64,000 nucleotides of DNA from JAJTFW01 sp046330075 (GCA_046330075.1 JAXLTL010000001.1:1178001-1242000); one strand, 5' to 3'. Positions 35,938 to 46,464 are shown, numbered from the stretch's first letter. Notes: generated from the letters alone by a model not told the origin. A program made the numbers and translations.

Positions 35938-36871
35938 AAGTAAAATCATTGCTTTCCTGCTCGGACTGGGACCTGTCAAACTGCTCATCGACTTCAGCAA
36001 GCGACTGAGAATACCCGGATTTGAAGGTCTGCCCTTATATGATGTACTGGCATTTTTCATTCAGCGATTAAGTGCCAGTGAACTACAAATGCGTGCGCGG
36101 TCACTTGCCTTCAGTACCTTTCTTGCCATGTTTCCTGCCATCATTTTCATTTTTACGCTGATCCCCTATATTCCAATTCAGTCCTTTCCCGATAAGCTTT
36201 TGGCGTTAATTGGCGACTTTCTGCCAGCGAGCACGTTCGAAGCTGTAAGGGAAACAATCGAAGACATTGTACTTCATCAACGGGGAGGATTACTTTCCTT
36301 CGGCTTCTTCTTTGCCTTGTTTATCTCAGCAGATGGAGTGATGAATCTGATGACCTGGTTCAACAAGAGCTATCACGGAAAAGAACAAAGGTCTGCATGG
36401 AAATTCCGGTGGATGGCCATCATCTTAACCATCACCATCGCGTTACTGGTATTTACAGCCATCGGACTGATCGTTACCACTGAAATCATCTACTATTACC
36501 TCGAGGAAAAACAAATCCTCGTCAACTTTATGCAATTGATTTTGTTGACTGCCGGAAAATGGTTAATTCTGTTAATGCTCTGCTTTTCTGCGATCTCCCT
36601 GTTATATTATTACGGGCCATCCAAACATGAAAACCTGCGATTCATTTCAGCCGGGTCCTCATTGGCAACGCTGCTGATTGTATTAACATCGCTAGGCTTC
36701 AATTATTTTATTACCAATTTCGGCCAATACAATAAACTGTACGGCTCCATTGGAACATTGATCATTATCCTGATATGGCTTTACATAAATTCCTTTGTGA
36801 TTCTGGTAGGATATGAACTCAATGTTTCCATCCGCAAAGCCAGAAAAATCACTCCTCTTCCCACTCCGTAA
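35930..36871 (+). CDS. YihY/virulence factor BrkB family membrane protein
   Basis: A 313-residue protein with about six transmembrane segments, the usual YihY size. The family stretch RARSLAFSTFLAMFPAIIFIFTLIPYIP (around 57-84) and the C-terminal YINSFVILVGYELNVSIRKA are present. It is often mislabelled ribonuclease BN; the real function is poorly defined, with transport or envelope roles proposed. The start overlaps nadC by 8 bp. The last 23 bp overlap the PKD giant on the opposite strand. The C-terminus looks complete, so yihY itself is intact. Confidence 0.87.
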   Translation: MNKSKIIAFLLGLGPVKLLIDFSKRLRIPGFEGLPLYDVLAFFIQRLSASELQMRARSLAFSTFLAMFPAIIFIFTLIPYIPIQSFPDKLLALIGDFLPASTFEAVRETIEDIVLHQRGGLLSFGFFFALFISADGVMNLMTWFNKSYHGKEQRSAWKFRWMAIILTITIALLVFTAIGLIVTTEIIYYYLEEKQILVNFMQLILLTAGKWLILLMLCFSAISLLYYYGPSKHENLRFISAGSSLATLLIVLTSLGFNYFITNFGQYNKLYGSIGTLIIILIWLYINSFVILVGYELNVSIRKARKITPLPTP

Positions 36872-39800
36872 CTGAACCGGGTACCCGTACCACTTCTTCC
36901 CAGTTACCGGCTGAATTCTTTTTCTCAATCACATAGTATTCTACGCCTGAATCCCATTCAACGTATTTTGTCCAGCGCAGTTTATAACCAACTGATGAAT
37001 CCAGTTTCTGGAGCCAGATGGATGATCCGATTGCACCAGGAGTGGTAGAAACTTCACAAACATTGATGACATCGATCTTATAATAATATTCCATTGCGCC
37101 AACGTATACAGCGAAATCTTCATATGCATTCATCAAAGCGGGAACAGACGCAATCAACTGGAAATTTGAGTTGTCAGTAGAACGGTAGATGTCATATCGG
37201 TTTACCAATGCCGGAAGAACCACCGGAACACCCCATTCCACCAATACAAATTCATTGTCTACAACCGTTGATCTGGTTATATCCACACTTTGTTGTGCTA
37301 TATCGCTTGTCGGTCGGGCTACAGATGCGTTTGACCATGAATAAAATGAACTATTGCCGAGTCCGGTTGCCTTTATACGATATTGATAATCGCTGGGACA
37401 CCATGCCGATGTATCAACAAATGCAGTATCTCCCGAAGTAACACCTACTTGCCTTTCCAATGGATTCAAAGGATCAGACCGGTAGATTTCATAACCGGCG
37501 ACAGAACTTCCTTTATAAGGTGTCCAGGACATCGAAACCTGATGATGACCTGCAATGGTATTCAGCAACATGGTTTCATGCGCCTGATGATCTTCAATCA
37601 GCGGGCGGTTACCACAGTGATCAACAGCCACTACAATATAACGATAGGTCGACTGTTCAGTAGAAACCTGATTATCATTCCATGTAAAGACCGATAACGG
37701 CATGGACCAAAGTGTATCTTTCACCGAAGAAATACTGTCATACGTACTTGTTAACGGGTTCCAGCGATAGATAATATAGATATCAATATCATCCACACTA
37801 ACATCTTCCCACTGCACAGAAACTGAATTAGGACTGTTTACGCTTACCGACCTGAGTAATGTAACCGGAGGAATATCCGGGTCATAAACATGAATCAGAT
37901 CTGGCATAACGATAGTATCTGCGCAGCCACCGCTGTTTGATACTACCAGCGAAACTGCATATGTACCAGCTAACATATAGGTATAGCTGACATTCATATT
38001 GGTATCAACATCTCCCGTTCCAAAACTCCAGAGATAAGAAGGTGAAACCAGGTTGGAACTGTTATTCTGAAATTGTACTGTGAACGGGAAACACCCCGTC
38101 ACCTCTGATACAACAAAATCCGCAACGGGTTTTTGCGTAACCCGGATTGTATCCTGAAGGAACAAGGTATCAGTGCAGCCACCCGAACTATAACCAATCA
38201 GTAAAACGGTATAGTCACCCGGTTGCTGATAAATATGCGTAGGATTATTTCCTGACAACACGGTTCCATCACCAAAGTCCCAAACAAGACTATCTGCAAC
38301 TGAACCGGTATTATCAAACTGCACAGTGAGCGGGGAACAACCTGTTGTCACGTCTGCATGTGCAGACAACTCAGGGCTGTCGCCAACAGAAACCGGAACC
38401 GGATACATATAAAAGGATGAGCAGCCTGTTGAATCATAGGCAAACAATGAAACCGTATATTGCCCGGGAGTAGTATACGTATAGACAGGTGTTTCGGATG
38501 AATCCTTCTCTCCATCACCAAAATTCCATTCGTACGTAACACCTCCAATCGTTGTATTGTCAAACTGAACAGTTAGCGGTGCGCAGCCTGATAATGCACT
38601 CAATGTAAATGATGGTACTGCGCCATGCACAGTAATGAGACTGTCAATGTGGAAACTATCTCTGCATCCAAATTTATTCTCAATGGTAAGACTCACATCA
38701 TATATACCAGGCATCGTGTAAATCAGAGAAGGATACTGGTTACCGGAAAGATTCCCGTTTCCAAAGTCCCATTCCCAGATCGTTGCATTCTGACTCAGGT
38801 CCTGAAAATCCATATACATGGGAGCACATCCGATCAGGCTATCGGCAGTAAACAAAGCCACCGGAGTATTAACTTCAACAAGTGAGTCACGGAATAAAGT
38901 ATCCGTACACCCTGTTGAAGAAACGGCAATCAAGGCCACACCATAGAAACCATCGGAACCATACGTATGTACAGGATTTGATACGAAGGATTGATTCCCG
39001 TCGCCAAACAGCCAAGAACAACTTATTGCGTTCTGAGATGAATCCGTAAAGTTCACTGTAAACGGACTACAGCCCCCTGTTGAGGAAACTTCCAGCCGTG
39101 CTTCAGTTAAAGAAGGAGCGGCAAGTGTTTTCGTGCTTGCGCAACCGTATTGATCCTTCACCGTCAGCATAATGGAGTCGGTAGGATTCATCAGATATGT
39201 ATGTACCGGATGCTGTAAAGTAGACGTATCTCCATCTCCAAAATCCCAGAACCAGCTAACCGCATCGTGACTAAGGTCGGTGAAGGAGGCAATAGCCGGA
39301 ACACAGGCACTGTTCACGGAATACGTAAAATCAGCCTGTACATTAGCTGCATACACTGCATTATGAATGATCAGTGTGTCACTACAAATATTTTTATAGG
39401 CAATCAGTGTGATATCATAATACCCGTTATATCCGGCTTTATAAAAGCCATGTTGTGGCGGATTAAACTGCGTACTGGTCGTTCCGTCACCGAAATCCCA
39501 TAACCAGGAGGTACTCCCGGTAGAGAGATTATTCAACACACCAACAACTGCATGCGACTGGCAATTGGCAGTGGGCGTGTAATACGTAAAGTCGGCAACA
39601 GGATCAAATATCTCTATTAAATAAGACAACTGGAATGTACGTTGACATCCATTTATATCTGTAACTACTAATGTAACCACATAAACCCCACTATCTGCAT
39701 ACGCATGCAGAGGATCTTTCAGTGTTGAAGTCTGGCCATCCCCAAAATCCCAAAGGTAAGATGCGTAATTTACATTCCCCGGTGAAAACTGGAGAGAATC

Positions 39801-42629
39801 GTCAGCACATCCCCTGCGCTGACTTACAGAAAGCGGACTTGTTGCATTTACAGAAAATGATTTAGCGACAAATGAAGAACATTGAAATGTATCTGTCACC
39901 GTCAGACTGATCATATAGCTACTGTTTACATTCGGAAACAAATAAGAAGCCGAAGGCTGAGTAGATGTTACATTGTTGCCAAAATTCCAGAGGTACGACA
40001 ATGCAGGCTGATTGATACTTACCGCCACATCCACACCTGCACAAAGATTCGTTGCAGAAATCAAGAAATCAGTAACCGGTTTGACTACATAAAATGTATC
40101 AGCAAACAAGGCTGAATCCGGCAATCCAAATGAGTTCGTAAAATATAAAATCGGCACAAAAGCCCCTGTGGTAATATAACTATGTTCCGGATTGACAACA
40201 TTGGAAGTATCTCCGTCACCAAAGACCCAAACATGGTTAGTGGCATTCGGATCCGGACATGAGAAGTTAACAGTAAAAGGTGCACAATGATAAACTGGCG
40301 GAGAATAGGTTAAACCTCCGCCACCAAGTCCGCCACCACCATAGGAAGCACCGAATGACATCGGAGGATAGTTGTAGGTATACTGGCAACTGTCATTGCC
40401 CACCGTCAGTGAAATTACAAATGGACCGGCGGAATTATAGACATGCACAGGGTTTTCAAGTGTAGATGAATCTCCATCACCGAAGCTCCATATCCACCAG
40501 GTTGCACTGCTGGAATTGGCAAAGAACTGCACGTTGAAGGGCGGCACCGTATCATTGGTGACTGCGGAAGCCTGAGCTCCCAACCCTGTTATAGAAACGC
40601 TGTTATTCGCCTGCAATGTTGTAGTACATCCGCCGGGAGTGGTTATTACCAAAGTAACATTATAGGTTCCAGGTCCCGGATAAACATGAGATGGATTCTG
40701 AACAGTTGAATGTCCCCCATCTCCAAAACTCCATTGCCAGCCTGCTGCATTCAGCGATGTATCGGTAAATGTAACAACATACGGAGGGCAAGGTGAAACG
40801 GTGTAGGTAAAACCAGGATCAGCTCCGTCAATGATGAACGTCTGGAAATTTGCAATGTATTGCTCACACCCTCCGTTGGGCATCCATGTTGTTAACGAAA
40901 CAATATAAGTGCCCGGTGAAGTATAGGTATGAAATGGATTTGATAAGGTTGAAGTAGTGCCATCACCAAAATCCCAAAGAAAAGAAGCAGCACCTGAAGC
41001 ATCAGAAAAATTGACTGAGTAAGGTGCGCAGCCCTGAATGGCTGGTGGAGTCTGATAATTAACAACAGGAGGAGCAACAACTATCTTATTCGGTACAATG
41101 AGCGTATCCACGCAACCTCCTGCATCCTGGGCTATCAACATTACTGAATAATTACCCGTAGCATTGTAAGTGTGTGTAGGATGTATTGCGGTGGATGTGG
41201 TGCCATCACCAAAATGCCATACATAAGAAGTTGCAGATGCAGACGTATTTGTAAAATTCACCTGCAAAGGAGGGCATCCGGTAGTAACATCAGTTGTAAA
41301 TGCCGCATCCGGTGAAAACACTTTTGCCTTTTGACTCTGTGCATATGAATAGGTACATCCATTGGCATGCGTCGCTGTAAGTGTTACCGTGTAGATGCCT
41401 TGTGCAGTATATGTATGTGATGGTGCCTGGAGCGTTGATGTACTTCCATCACCAAAATCCCATAACCACGAATAAGTACCGGCAGGGTTGTTTACCCCCT
41501 GAATAGTAAGTGGAGCACAACCGGTATGGTTTGTAAACCAGAAGATAAAATCAGGTCGGGGCAATACATTCACTTGTCCGGCGGCGACTTCCTGCTCACA
41601 TCCATTTGCGTATTTTACTGTGAGTACTACATCAAACAATCCGCTATCCGGATAATTATAATATACCGTTGATCCGGTCTTTACGGTGCTGTCCCCAAGA
41701 TCCCAGCTATACAAAGCATTGGAAATGTATGGAGTCTGACAGGAGACAAGCAGCGGCATACATCCTGAATCTGCACTTAAGGTTACAACAGGAACCGGAT
41801 TAAACTTAATGTGTATATGTTGCGCAGCTTCTATGGTGTCGACACAGCCATTCGGGCTGGTCAGTACCAGTGAAGGAGAATAATAACCGGTATCAGCGTA
41901 TTGGTGTGTTGAATTCAAAGCTGTGGAAGAAGTTCCATCACCAAAAAGCCAGTTCCACGATACAGCACTGGTTACAGATGCTGAAAACTGGAAATTGGTC
42001 TGGAGGTCACAGGTCACTGAATCACTTAACGTGATCACACCCTGAGGTGCAGGAAGTACCGTGACAATTGAATTTCTAACTTTTACATCACTGCATCCTA
42101 ATGCTTTATTATATGCTACCAGGGTCACATTGAATGAACCGGAAATAGTATATATATGTACTGGATTAAACTGACCGCTGGTAGTGCCATCACCAAAATC
42201 CCACATACAAGAATCAAAATTCAGTGATAAGTTGGTGAATGAAAACACTTGCGTATTCTGGCAACCGGACGACCGGTTTACAGAAAAGTCGGCAGTTGGT
42301 TTGGCTACCACTGTGATTGGCATCGAAAACTGATTCGTTAAACCACTCGCAGATGTAGCTGTTAATGTTACCGAATATGTTCCGGGGGTAGCAAATACAT
42401 TCACCGGATTGGTCAGCGATGAGGTATTTCCATTTCCAAAATTCCAGGAATACGAAACTGCATTCTGAGAAGTATTGGTAAACTGGAGACTAAAAGGAAC
42501 ACAACCGGTTGAGCTGGCTACCGTAAATGACGCAACCGGAGTTTGAGCTTTTACTGATGCGGATACGACCAACATCAGCAGAAGCACCCCAATTTTAATT
42601 CGGGCAGCCAACCTCACCAAAGAATGCAT
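36849..42629 (-). CDS. 1926-residue exported protein with 19 PKD repeats, no sorting domain
   Basis: The signal peptide (MHSLVRLAARIKIGVLLLMLVVSASVKA) leads into 19 PKD domains of ~75-85 residues, each with a WDFGDG-like core. About 1560-1925 are fibronectin-III-like domains (VSVQWEDVSVDDIDIYIIYR; VSMSWTPYKGSSVAGYEIYR; VLVEWGVP). The protein stops abruptly in the fourth FN3-like segment (SVTEWEEE). Large Bacteroidota proteins of this build normally end in a T9SS or gliding-motility C-terminal domain; none is present. The 3' end lies inside yihY on the other strand. ATG 42629 or 42647 could start it. A glycine-rich linker (SFGASYGGGGLGGGGLTY) lies between PKD 9 and 10. Confidence 0.8.
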   Translation of the reverse strand: MHSLVRLAARIKIGVLLLMLVVSASVKAQTPVASFTVASSTGCVPFSLQFTNTSQNAVSYSWNFGNGNTSSLTNPVNVFATPGTYSVTLTATSASGLTNQFSMPITVVAKPTADFSVNRSSGCQNTQVFSFTNLSLNFDSCMWDFGDGTTSGQFNPVHIYTISGSFNVTLVAYNKALGCSDVKVRNSIVTVLPAPQGVITLSDSVTCDLQTNFQFSASVTSAVSWNWLFGDGTSSTALNSTHQYADTGYYSPSLVLTSPNGCVDTIEAAQHIHIKFNPVPVVTLSADSGCMPLLVSCQTPYISNALYSWDLGDSTVKTGSTVYYNYPDSGLFDVVLTVKYANGCEQEVAAGQVNVLPRPDFIFWFTNHTGCAPLTIQGVNNPAGTYSWLWDFGDGSTSTLQAPSHTYTAQGIYTVTLTATHANGCTYSYAQSQKAKVFSPDAAFTTDVTTGCPPLQVNFTNTSASATSYVWHFGDGTTSTAIHPTHTYNATGNYSVMLIAQDAGGCVDTLIVPNKIVVAPPVVNYQTPPAIQGCAPYSVNFSDASGAASFLWDFGDGTTSTLSNPFHTYTSPGTYIVSLTTWMPNGGCEQYIANFQTFIIDGADPGFTYTVSPCPPYVVTFTDTSLNAAGWQWSFGDGGHSTVQNPSHVYPGPGTYNVTLVITTPGGCTTTLQANNSVSITGLGAQASAVTNDTVPPFNVQFFANSSSATWWIWSFGDGDSSTLENPVHVYNSAGPFVISLTVGNDSCQYTYNYPPMSFGASYGGGGLGGGGLTYSPPVYHCAPFTVNFSCPDPNATNHVWVFGDGDTSNVVNPEHSYITTGAFVPILYFTNSFGLPDSALFADTFYVVKPVTDFLISATNLCAGVDVAVSINQPALSYLWNFGNNVTSTQPSASYLFPNVNSSYMISLTVTDTFQCSSFVAKSFSVNATSPLSVSQRRGCADDSLQFSPGNVNYASYLWDFGDGQTSTLKDPLHAYADSGVYVVTLVVTDINGCQRTFQLSYLIEIFDPVADFTYYTPTANCQSHAVVGVLNNLSTGSTSWLWDFGDGTTSTQFNPPQHGFYKAGYNGYYDITLIAYKNICSDTLIIHNAVYAANVQADFTYSVNSACVPAIASFTDLSHDAVSWFWDFGDGDTSTLQHPVHTYLMNPTDSIMLTVKDQYGCASTKTLAAPSLTEARLEVSSTGGCSPFTVNFTDSSQNAISCSWLFGDGNQSFVSNPVHTYGSDGFYGVALIAVSSTGCTDTLFRDSLVEVNTPVALFTADSLIGCAPMYMDFQDLSQNATIWEWDFGNGNLSGNQYPSLIYTMPGIYDVSLTIENKFGCRDSFHIDSLITVHGAVPSFTLSALSGCAPLTVQFDNTTIGGVTYEWNFGDGEKDSSETPVYTYTTPGQYTVSLFAYDSTGCSSFYMYPVPVSVGDSPELSAHADVTTGCSPLTVQFDNTGSVADSLVWDFGDGTVLSGNNPTHIYQQPGDYTVLLIGYSSGGCTDTLFLQDTIRVTQKPVADFVVSEVTGCFPFTVQFQNNSSNLVSPSYLWSFGTGDVDTNMNVSYTYMLAGTYAVSLVVSNSGGCADTIVMPDLIHVYDPDIPPVTLLRSVSVNSPNSVSVQWEDVSVDDIDIYIIYRWNPLTSTYDSISSVKDTLWSMPLSVFTWNDNQVSTEQSTYRYIVVAVDHCGNRPLIEDHQAHETMLLNTIAGHHQVSMSWTPYKGSSVAGYEIYRSDPLNPLERQVGVTSGDTAFVDTSAWCPSDYQYRIKATGLGNSSFYSWSNASVARPTSDIAQQSVDITRSTVVDNEFVLVEWGVPVVLPALVNRYDIYRSTDNSNFQLIASVPALMNAYEDFAVYVGAMEYYYKIDVINVCEVSTTPGAIGSSIWLQKLDSSVGYKLRWTKYVEWDSGVEYYVIEKKNSAGNWEEVVRVPGSVTEWEEE
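37880..42560 (-). repeat. tandem PKD-coding repeats
   Basis: Nineteen diverged repeats of about 225-255 bp encode the PKD domains. The most regular element is the reverse-strand stretch ccatcaccaaaatccca (complement of the WDFGDG codons), seen many times with small changes. Divergence is large, so recent expansion is not evident. Confidence 0.7.
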
Positions 42630-42843
42630 AGATTCAGGTTGATTCATAAGGGATTCATACGTAATTTTATAGCTATTGGTTCCTCCTCATACCAAGAATT
42701 TAAATATTGATAATTAAATAATTATCCTAAAAAGAAGGAAAACTCTTATGTGTAAGATTTCCGCTTTTTTCATTCGTTTCCCCTTCCCTTTCCGGAATTA
42801 AACAAATTGTTTTCCAAACTGTTATAAGTCCACTCAGGAAGCG

Positions 42844-42851
42844 TATTTTTG
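42844..42851 (+). promoter_or_regulatory. -7 box of uvrA
   Basis: TATTTTTG fits TAnnTTTG, 21 nt before ATG 42873. The 243-bp region between the PKD giant and uvrA has no gene that I can support; it is AT-rich on its left side. Confidence 0.5.
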
Positions 42852-42872
42852 TCTCTTCATTGGTACTCCCTT

Positions 42873-45707
42873 ATGGCCAGCATGTCGGAAGAAGAATGGG
42901 TTGAAGTTTACGGAGCCCGCGTACACAACTTACAGAATATTGATCTCACGTTCCCCAGAAATAAACTGGTGGTATTAACCGGCTTAAGCGGTAGCGGCAA
43001 GAGTTCACTTGCCTTTGACACTATTTATGCGGAAGGACAACGCCGTTATATGGAAACTTTTTCTGCTTATGCACGTCAGTTTCTCGGCAATATGGAACGA
43101 CCTGATGTTGACAAAATCAAAGGGTTGAGTCCGGTGATTTCCATCGAGCAGAAAACGACCAATACGAACCCGCGATCAACCGTTGGTACTGTAACGGAAA
43201 TTTATGACTTTCTGCGACTTTTGTTTGCACGTTCATCAGATGCCTTCTCCTATCACACCGGAGAAAAAATGATTAAGATGACCGACGAGCAAATCAGAGA
43301 TGTCATCCTTCAGCAATACGATGGGCAACAATTGATGTTTCTGGCTCCTGTGGTCAAGGGCCGAAAAGGCCATTACAGAGAGTTATTTCAGCAGATTGCA
43401 CAACAAGGTTTTGTAAAAGTGAGGATTGACGGTGAGCTGACCGAAATAAAACGGGGCTTGCAGGCTGATCGGTACAAAACACACGACATCGAAATTGTTG
43501 TTGACCGGATGCCGGTTAATGATTCGCAGTCTACGCGGGTTTATGACAGTATTAAGACTGCACTGAAGCACGGCAAAGGCACCATGATGGTTTTGGGAGA
43601 CAAGGATAAAAAGGTGCGCCATTTCAGTCAGCATCTTATGTGTCCAACTACCGGTATTTCATATGACGAACCCGCTCCCAATACCTTCTCCTTCAATTCG
43701 CCGTACGGAGCTTGTCCGAAGTGCAATGGATTAGGAAGCATACCCGAAATTGACCTCAACAGTGTTTTCCCCGACACCTCAAAGAGTATAAAACAGGGAG
43801 GTATCGCACCGTTGGGGGAATACAGGGATTCGTGGATTTATCAGCAGATGCAGGCGATCGGTAAAAAATTTGGATTTACCCTGAATACACCCATTTGTGA
43901 CATCTCTGATGAAGCCATCAATGTAATACTCTATGGAACCGGCGAACTTTTGTCCACCGAAGGTGATACCCCTGGCGGTTCTGTCAATGCCTCCAGCCTG
44001 AGTTTCGAGGGAATAGCCAGCTTTATCACAGCACAGATGGATGATGACGCAGGTTCCGGAAAACTGAAAAAATGGGCGCAGGGTTTTATGGCACATGTAG
44101 ATTGTCCGGAATGTCACGGAACGCGACTCAAGAAAGAGGCTTTGTTTTTTAAAGTCGATGACAAGAACATCGCTGACCTATCCAATATGGATCTTCATCT
44201 TTTGTTTGAGTGGTCAAGTCAGGTTGAAAAACGGCTGAGTAAAAAGCAACTTTCCATTGCAAAAGAAATCTTAAAGGAAATCAACAAACGGATTAAGTTT
44301 CTGCTCGATGTTGGTCTTGATTACCTCACGCTCAACCGGAGTTCGCGCTCACTTTCAGGCGGAGAATCACAACGGATTCGTCTGGCAACACAAATCGGGT
44401 CACAGCTGGTTGGGGTGATGTACATCCTCGATGAACCCAGCATCGGATTACATCAGCGGGACAATACACGACTTATTCAATCACTCAAGGACCTACGCGA
44501 TCTGGGCAATTCAGTAATAGTTGTTGAGCACGATAAAGAAACCATTCTTGCGGCCGATCATATTATTGACCTTGGTCCGGGAGCAGGTATTCACGGGGGT
44601 AAAATTGTAGCCAGCGGAGATGCAAAAGCAATCTGCAAAGCAGACTCACTGACGGCCCATTACCTCTCGGGAAAAATATCCATACATCACGGAAACAGAA
44701 GAGAAGGAAATGGAAAATCACTTAAACTATCCGGTGCCAAAGGCAATAATCTTCAGGATGTTTCGGTAGACTTCCCCCTCGGAAAACTGATCTGTGTGAC
44801 CGGCGTTTCCGGAAGCGGCAAATCCACACTGATCAATGAAACCCTCTACCCTATTCTCAATCAGTATTTTTATCGTTCTCAGCAAAAACCGCTTCCCTAC
44901 AAGAGCATTAAAGGACTCGAACACGTTGATAAGGTCATTGAAATCGACCAAAGTCCGATCGGCAGAACCCCAAGATCAAATCCAGCTACCTATACCGGCG
45001 TTTTCAGTGATATCCGGAATTTATTTGCACAGCTCAACGAATCGAAGGTACGAGGATATCCTCCGGGATGGTTTTCTTTCAATGTCAAAGGCGGGCGTTG
45101 TGAAACCTGTCAGGGTGCTGGAATGAGAACGATCGAAATGAACTTCCTTCCGGATGTTTATGTTGTTTGCGAAACATGCAATGGCAAGCGCTACAATCGT
45201 GAAATTCTGGATGTACGGTATCGGGGCAAATCCATTAATGATGTCCTCAATATGAGCATTGAACATGCGGTAGAATTTTTCGAAAACATGCCGAATATCC
45301 TACATAAAATAAAAACGATCAAGGAAGTTGGACTTGGCTATATTACACTCGGGCAACAAAGTACTACCCTGTCTGGCGGTGAGGCGCAGCGTGTCAAGTT
45401 AGCTGCAGAATTATCAAAAAAAGACACCGGCAACACGTTCTACATCCTCGATGAACCAACTACCGGACTGCATTTCGAAGATGTCAGGATACTGATGGAA
45501 GTGCTGAACCGGCTTGTTGACAAGGGCAACACGGTGCTGGTTATTGAGCATAACATGGATGTTATCCGTCTTGCCGACCATATTATTGATCTCGGACCTG
45601 AAGGTGGTTCAAGAGGCGGAAATATTCTCTGTACCGGGACGCCAGAAGAGATTATTAAAAACAAACAATCGGTGACAGCCCGGTATTTAAAGAAAGAGAT
45701 GCAATAA
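42873..45707 (+). CDS. uvrA: excinuclease ABC subunit A
   Basis: A 944-residue UvrA from ATG 42873 (or 941 from 42882). It is the damage-recognition ATPase of nucleotide excision repair, working with UvrB. The first ATPase has GLSGSGKSSLAFDT, LSGGESQRIRLATQIGS and YILDEPSIGLHQRD; the second has GVSGSGKSTLINETLY, LSGGEAQRVKLA and YILDEPTTGLH. Three zinc sites are visible; the first has CPTTG instead of CPxCG on its left side, while the right pair (CPKC) is intact. The UvrB-binding and C-terminal CETCQGAGMR/CETCNGKRY finger are normal. A LOG-family gene follows 40 bp later. Confidence 0.95.
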   Translation: MASMSEEEWVEVYGARVHNLQNIDLTFPRNKLVVLTGLSGSGKSSLAFDTIYAEGQRRYMETFSAYARQFLGNMERPDVDKIKGLSPVISIEQKTTNTNPRSTVGTVTEIYDFLRLLFARSSDAFSYHTGEKMIKMTDEQIRDVILQQYDGQQLMFLAPVVKGRKGHYRELFQQIAQQGFVKVRIDGELTEIKRGLQADRYKTHDIEIVVDRMPVNDSQSTRVYDSIKTALKHGKGTMMVLGDKDKKVRHFSQHLMCPTTGISYDEPAPNTFSFNSPYGACPKCNGLGSIPEIDLNSVFPDTSKSIKQGGIAPLGEYRDSWIYQQMQAIGKKFGFTLNTPICDISDEAINVILYGTGELLSTEGDTPGGSVNASSLSFEGIASFITAQMDDDAGSGKLKKWAQGFMAHVDCPECHGTRLKKEALFFKVDDKNIADLSNMDLHLLFEWSSQVEKRLSKKQLSIAKEILKEINKRIKFLLDVGLDYLTLNRSSRSLSGGESQRIRLATQIGSQLVGVMYILDEPSIGLHQRDNTRLIQSLKDLRDLGNSVIVVEHDKETILAADHIIDLGPGAGIHGGKIVASGDAKAICKADSLTAHYLSGKISIHHGNRREGNGKSLKLSGAKGNNLQDVSVDFPLGKLICVTGVSGSGKSTLINETLYPILNQYFYRSQQKPLPYKSIKGLEHVDKVIEIDQSPIGRTPRSNPATYTGVFSDIRNLFAQLNESKVRGYPPGWFSFNVKGGRCETCQGAGMRTIEMNFLPDVYVVCETCNGKRYNREILDVRYRGKSINDVLNMSIEHAVEFFENMPNILHKIKTIKEVGLGYITLGQQSTTLSGGEAQRVKLAAELSKKDTGNTFYILDEPTTGLHFEDVRILMEVLNRLVDKGNTVLVIEHNMDVIRLADHIIDLGPEGGSRGGNILCTGTPEEIIKNKQSVTARYLKKEMQ

Positions 45708-45747
45708 ACGGAACCTGATCCGTTTTTCATCGTACAAACCAAACAGC

Positions 45748-46464
45748 ATGCAAGGTATGAATACAGACGAAGCAAAAATCCGCAGAGCCTTTTCTGATAA
45801 AGACTGGCAGGAAATAAAAGCACAGGACACCTGGCAGATCTTTAAGATCATGGCAGAATTTGTTGAAGGCTTTGAAAAGATGAGTAAAATCGGCCCCTGC
45901 GTTTCCATTTTCGGATCGGCACGGACTGAAGCAGGATCCAGGTATTACTTGCTGGCTGAAGAGATCGCCTATAAACTCACCAACGAAGGATACGGCATTA
46001 TCACTGGTGGTGGACCGGGAATAATGGAAGCAGCCAACAAAGGAGCGCAGAAAGCTTCCGGGAAAAGCGTGGGTCTGAATATCAAACTTCCCTTTGAGCA
46101 ATCACCCAACCCTTTTATCGACCCTGACAAGAGTATCACGTTCGACTATTTCTTTGTCCGCAAACTGATGTTCATCAAATATGCGCAAGGTTTTATTGTC
46201 CTACCCGGAGGATTCGGAACGATGGACGAATTATTCGAGTCATTAACACTTATTCAAACCAGAAAAATCGGAAAATTTCCAATTGTTATGGTGGGCAAGG
46301 ATTATTGGTCAGGTCTTCTCGACTGGATTAAAACCGTACTGGTGACGGAAAAATACATCAATCCGGACGACATGAAGCTGTTTACCATTGTAGATACTTC
46401 CGACGAAGCAGTGGCTGTTATAGATTCGTTCTATTCCAAATACCTCCTGAAGCCAAATTTCTAG
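45748..46464 (+). CDS. LOG family protein (TIGR00730-type nucleoside monophosphate phosphoribohydrolase)
   Basis: A 238-residue Rossmann protein with GSARTEAGSRYYLLAEEIA, YGIITGGGPGIMEAANKGA and the catalytic PGGFGTMDELFE. The LOG family cleaves nucleotide 5'-monophosphates to base and ribose 5-phosphate; cytokinin activation in plants is the named activity, and bacterial substrates are usually AMP-like or unknown. It lies 40 bp after uvrA in the same direction, so it probably shares its transcript. The reason for the pairing is unclear. Confidence 0.92.
   Translation: MQGMNTDEAKIRRAFSDKDWQEIKAQDTWQIFKIMAEFVEGFEKMSKIGPCVSIFGSARTEAGSRYYLLAEEIAYKLTNEGYGIITGGGPGIMEAANKGAQKASGKSVGLNIKLPFEQSPNPFIDPDKSITFDYFFVRKLMFIKYAQGFIVLPGGFGTMDELFESLTLIQTRKIGKFPIVMVGKDYWSGLLDWIKTVLVTEKYINPDDMKLFTIVDTSDEAVAVIDSFYSKYLLKPNF

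Noticed and set aside
37880..42560. CRISPR-like regular repeats
   Set aside because: The repeats are protein-coding PKD units of about 225-255 bp with high divergence; no short constant repeat with unique spacers exists.
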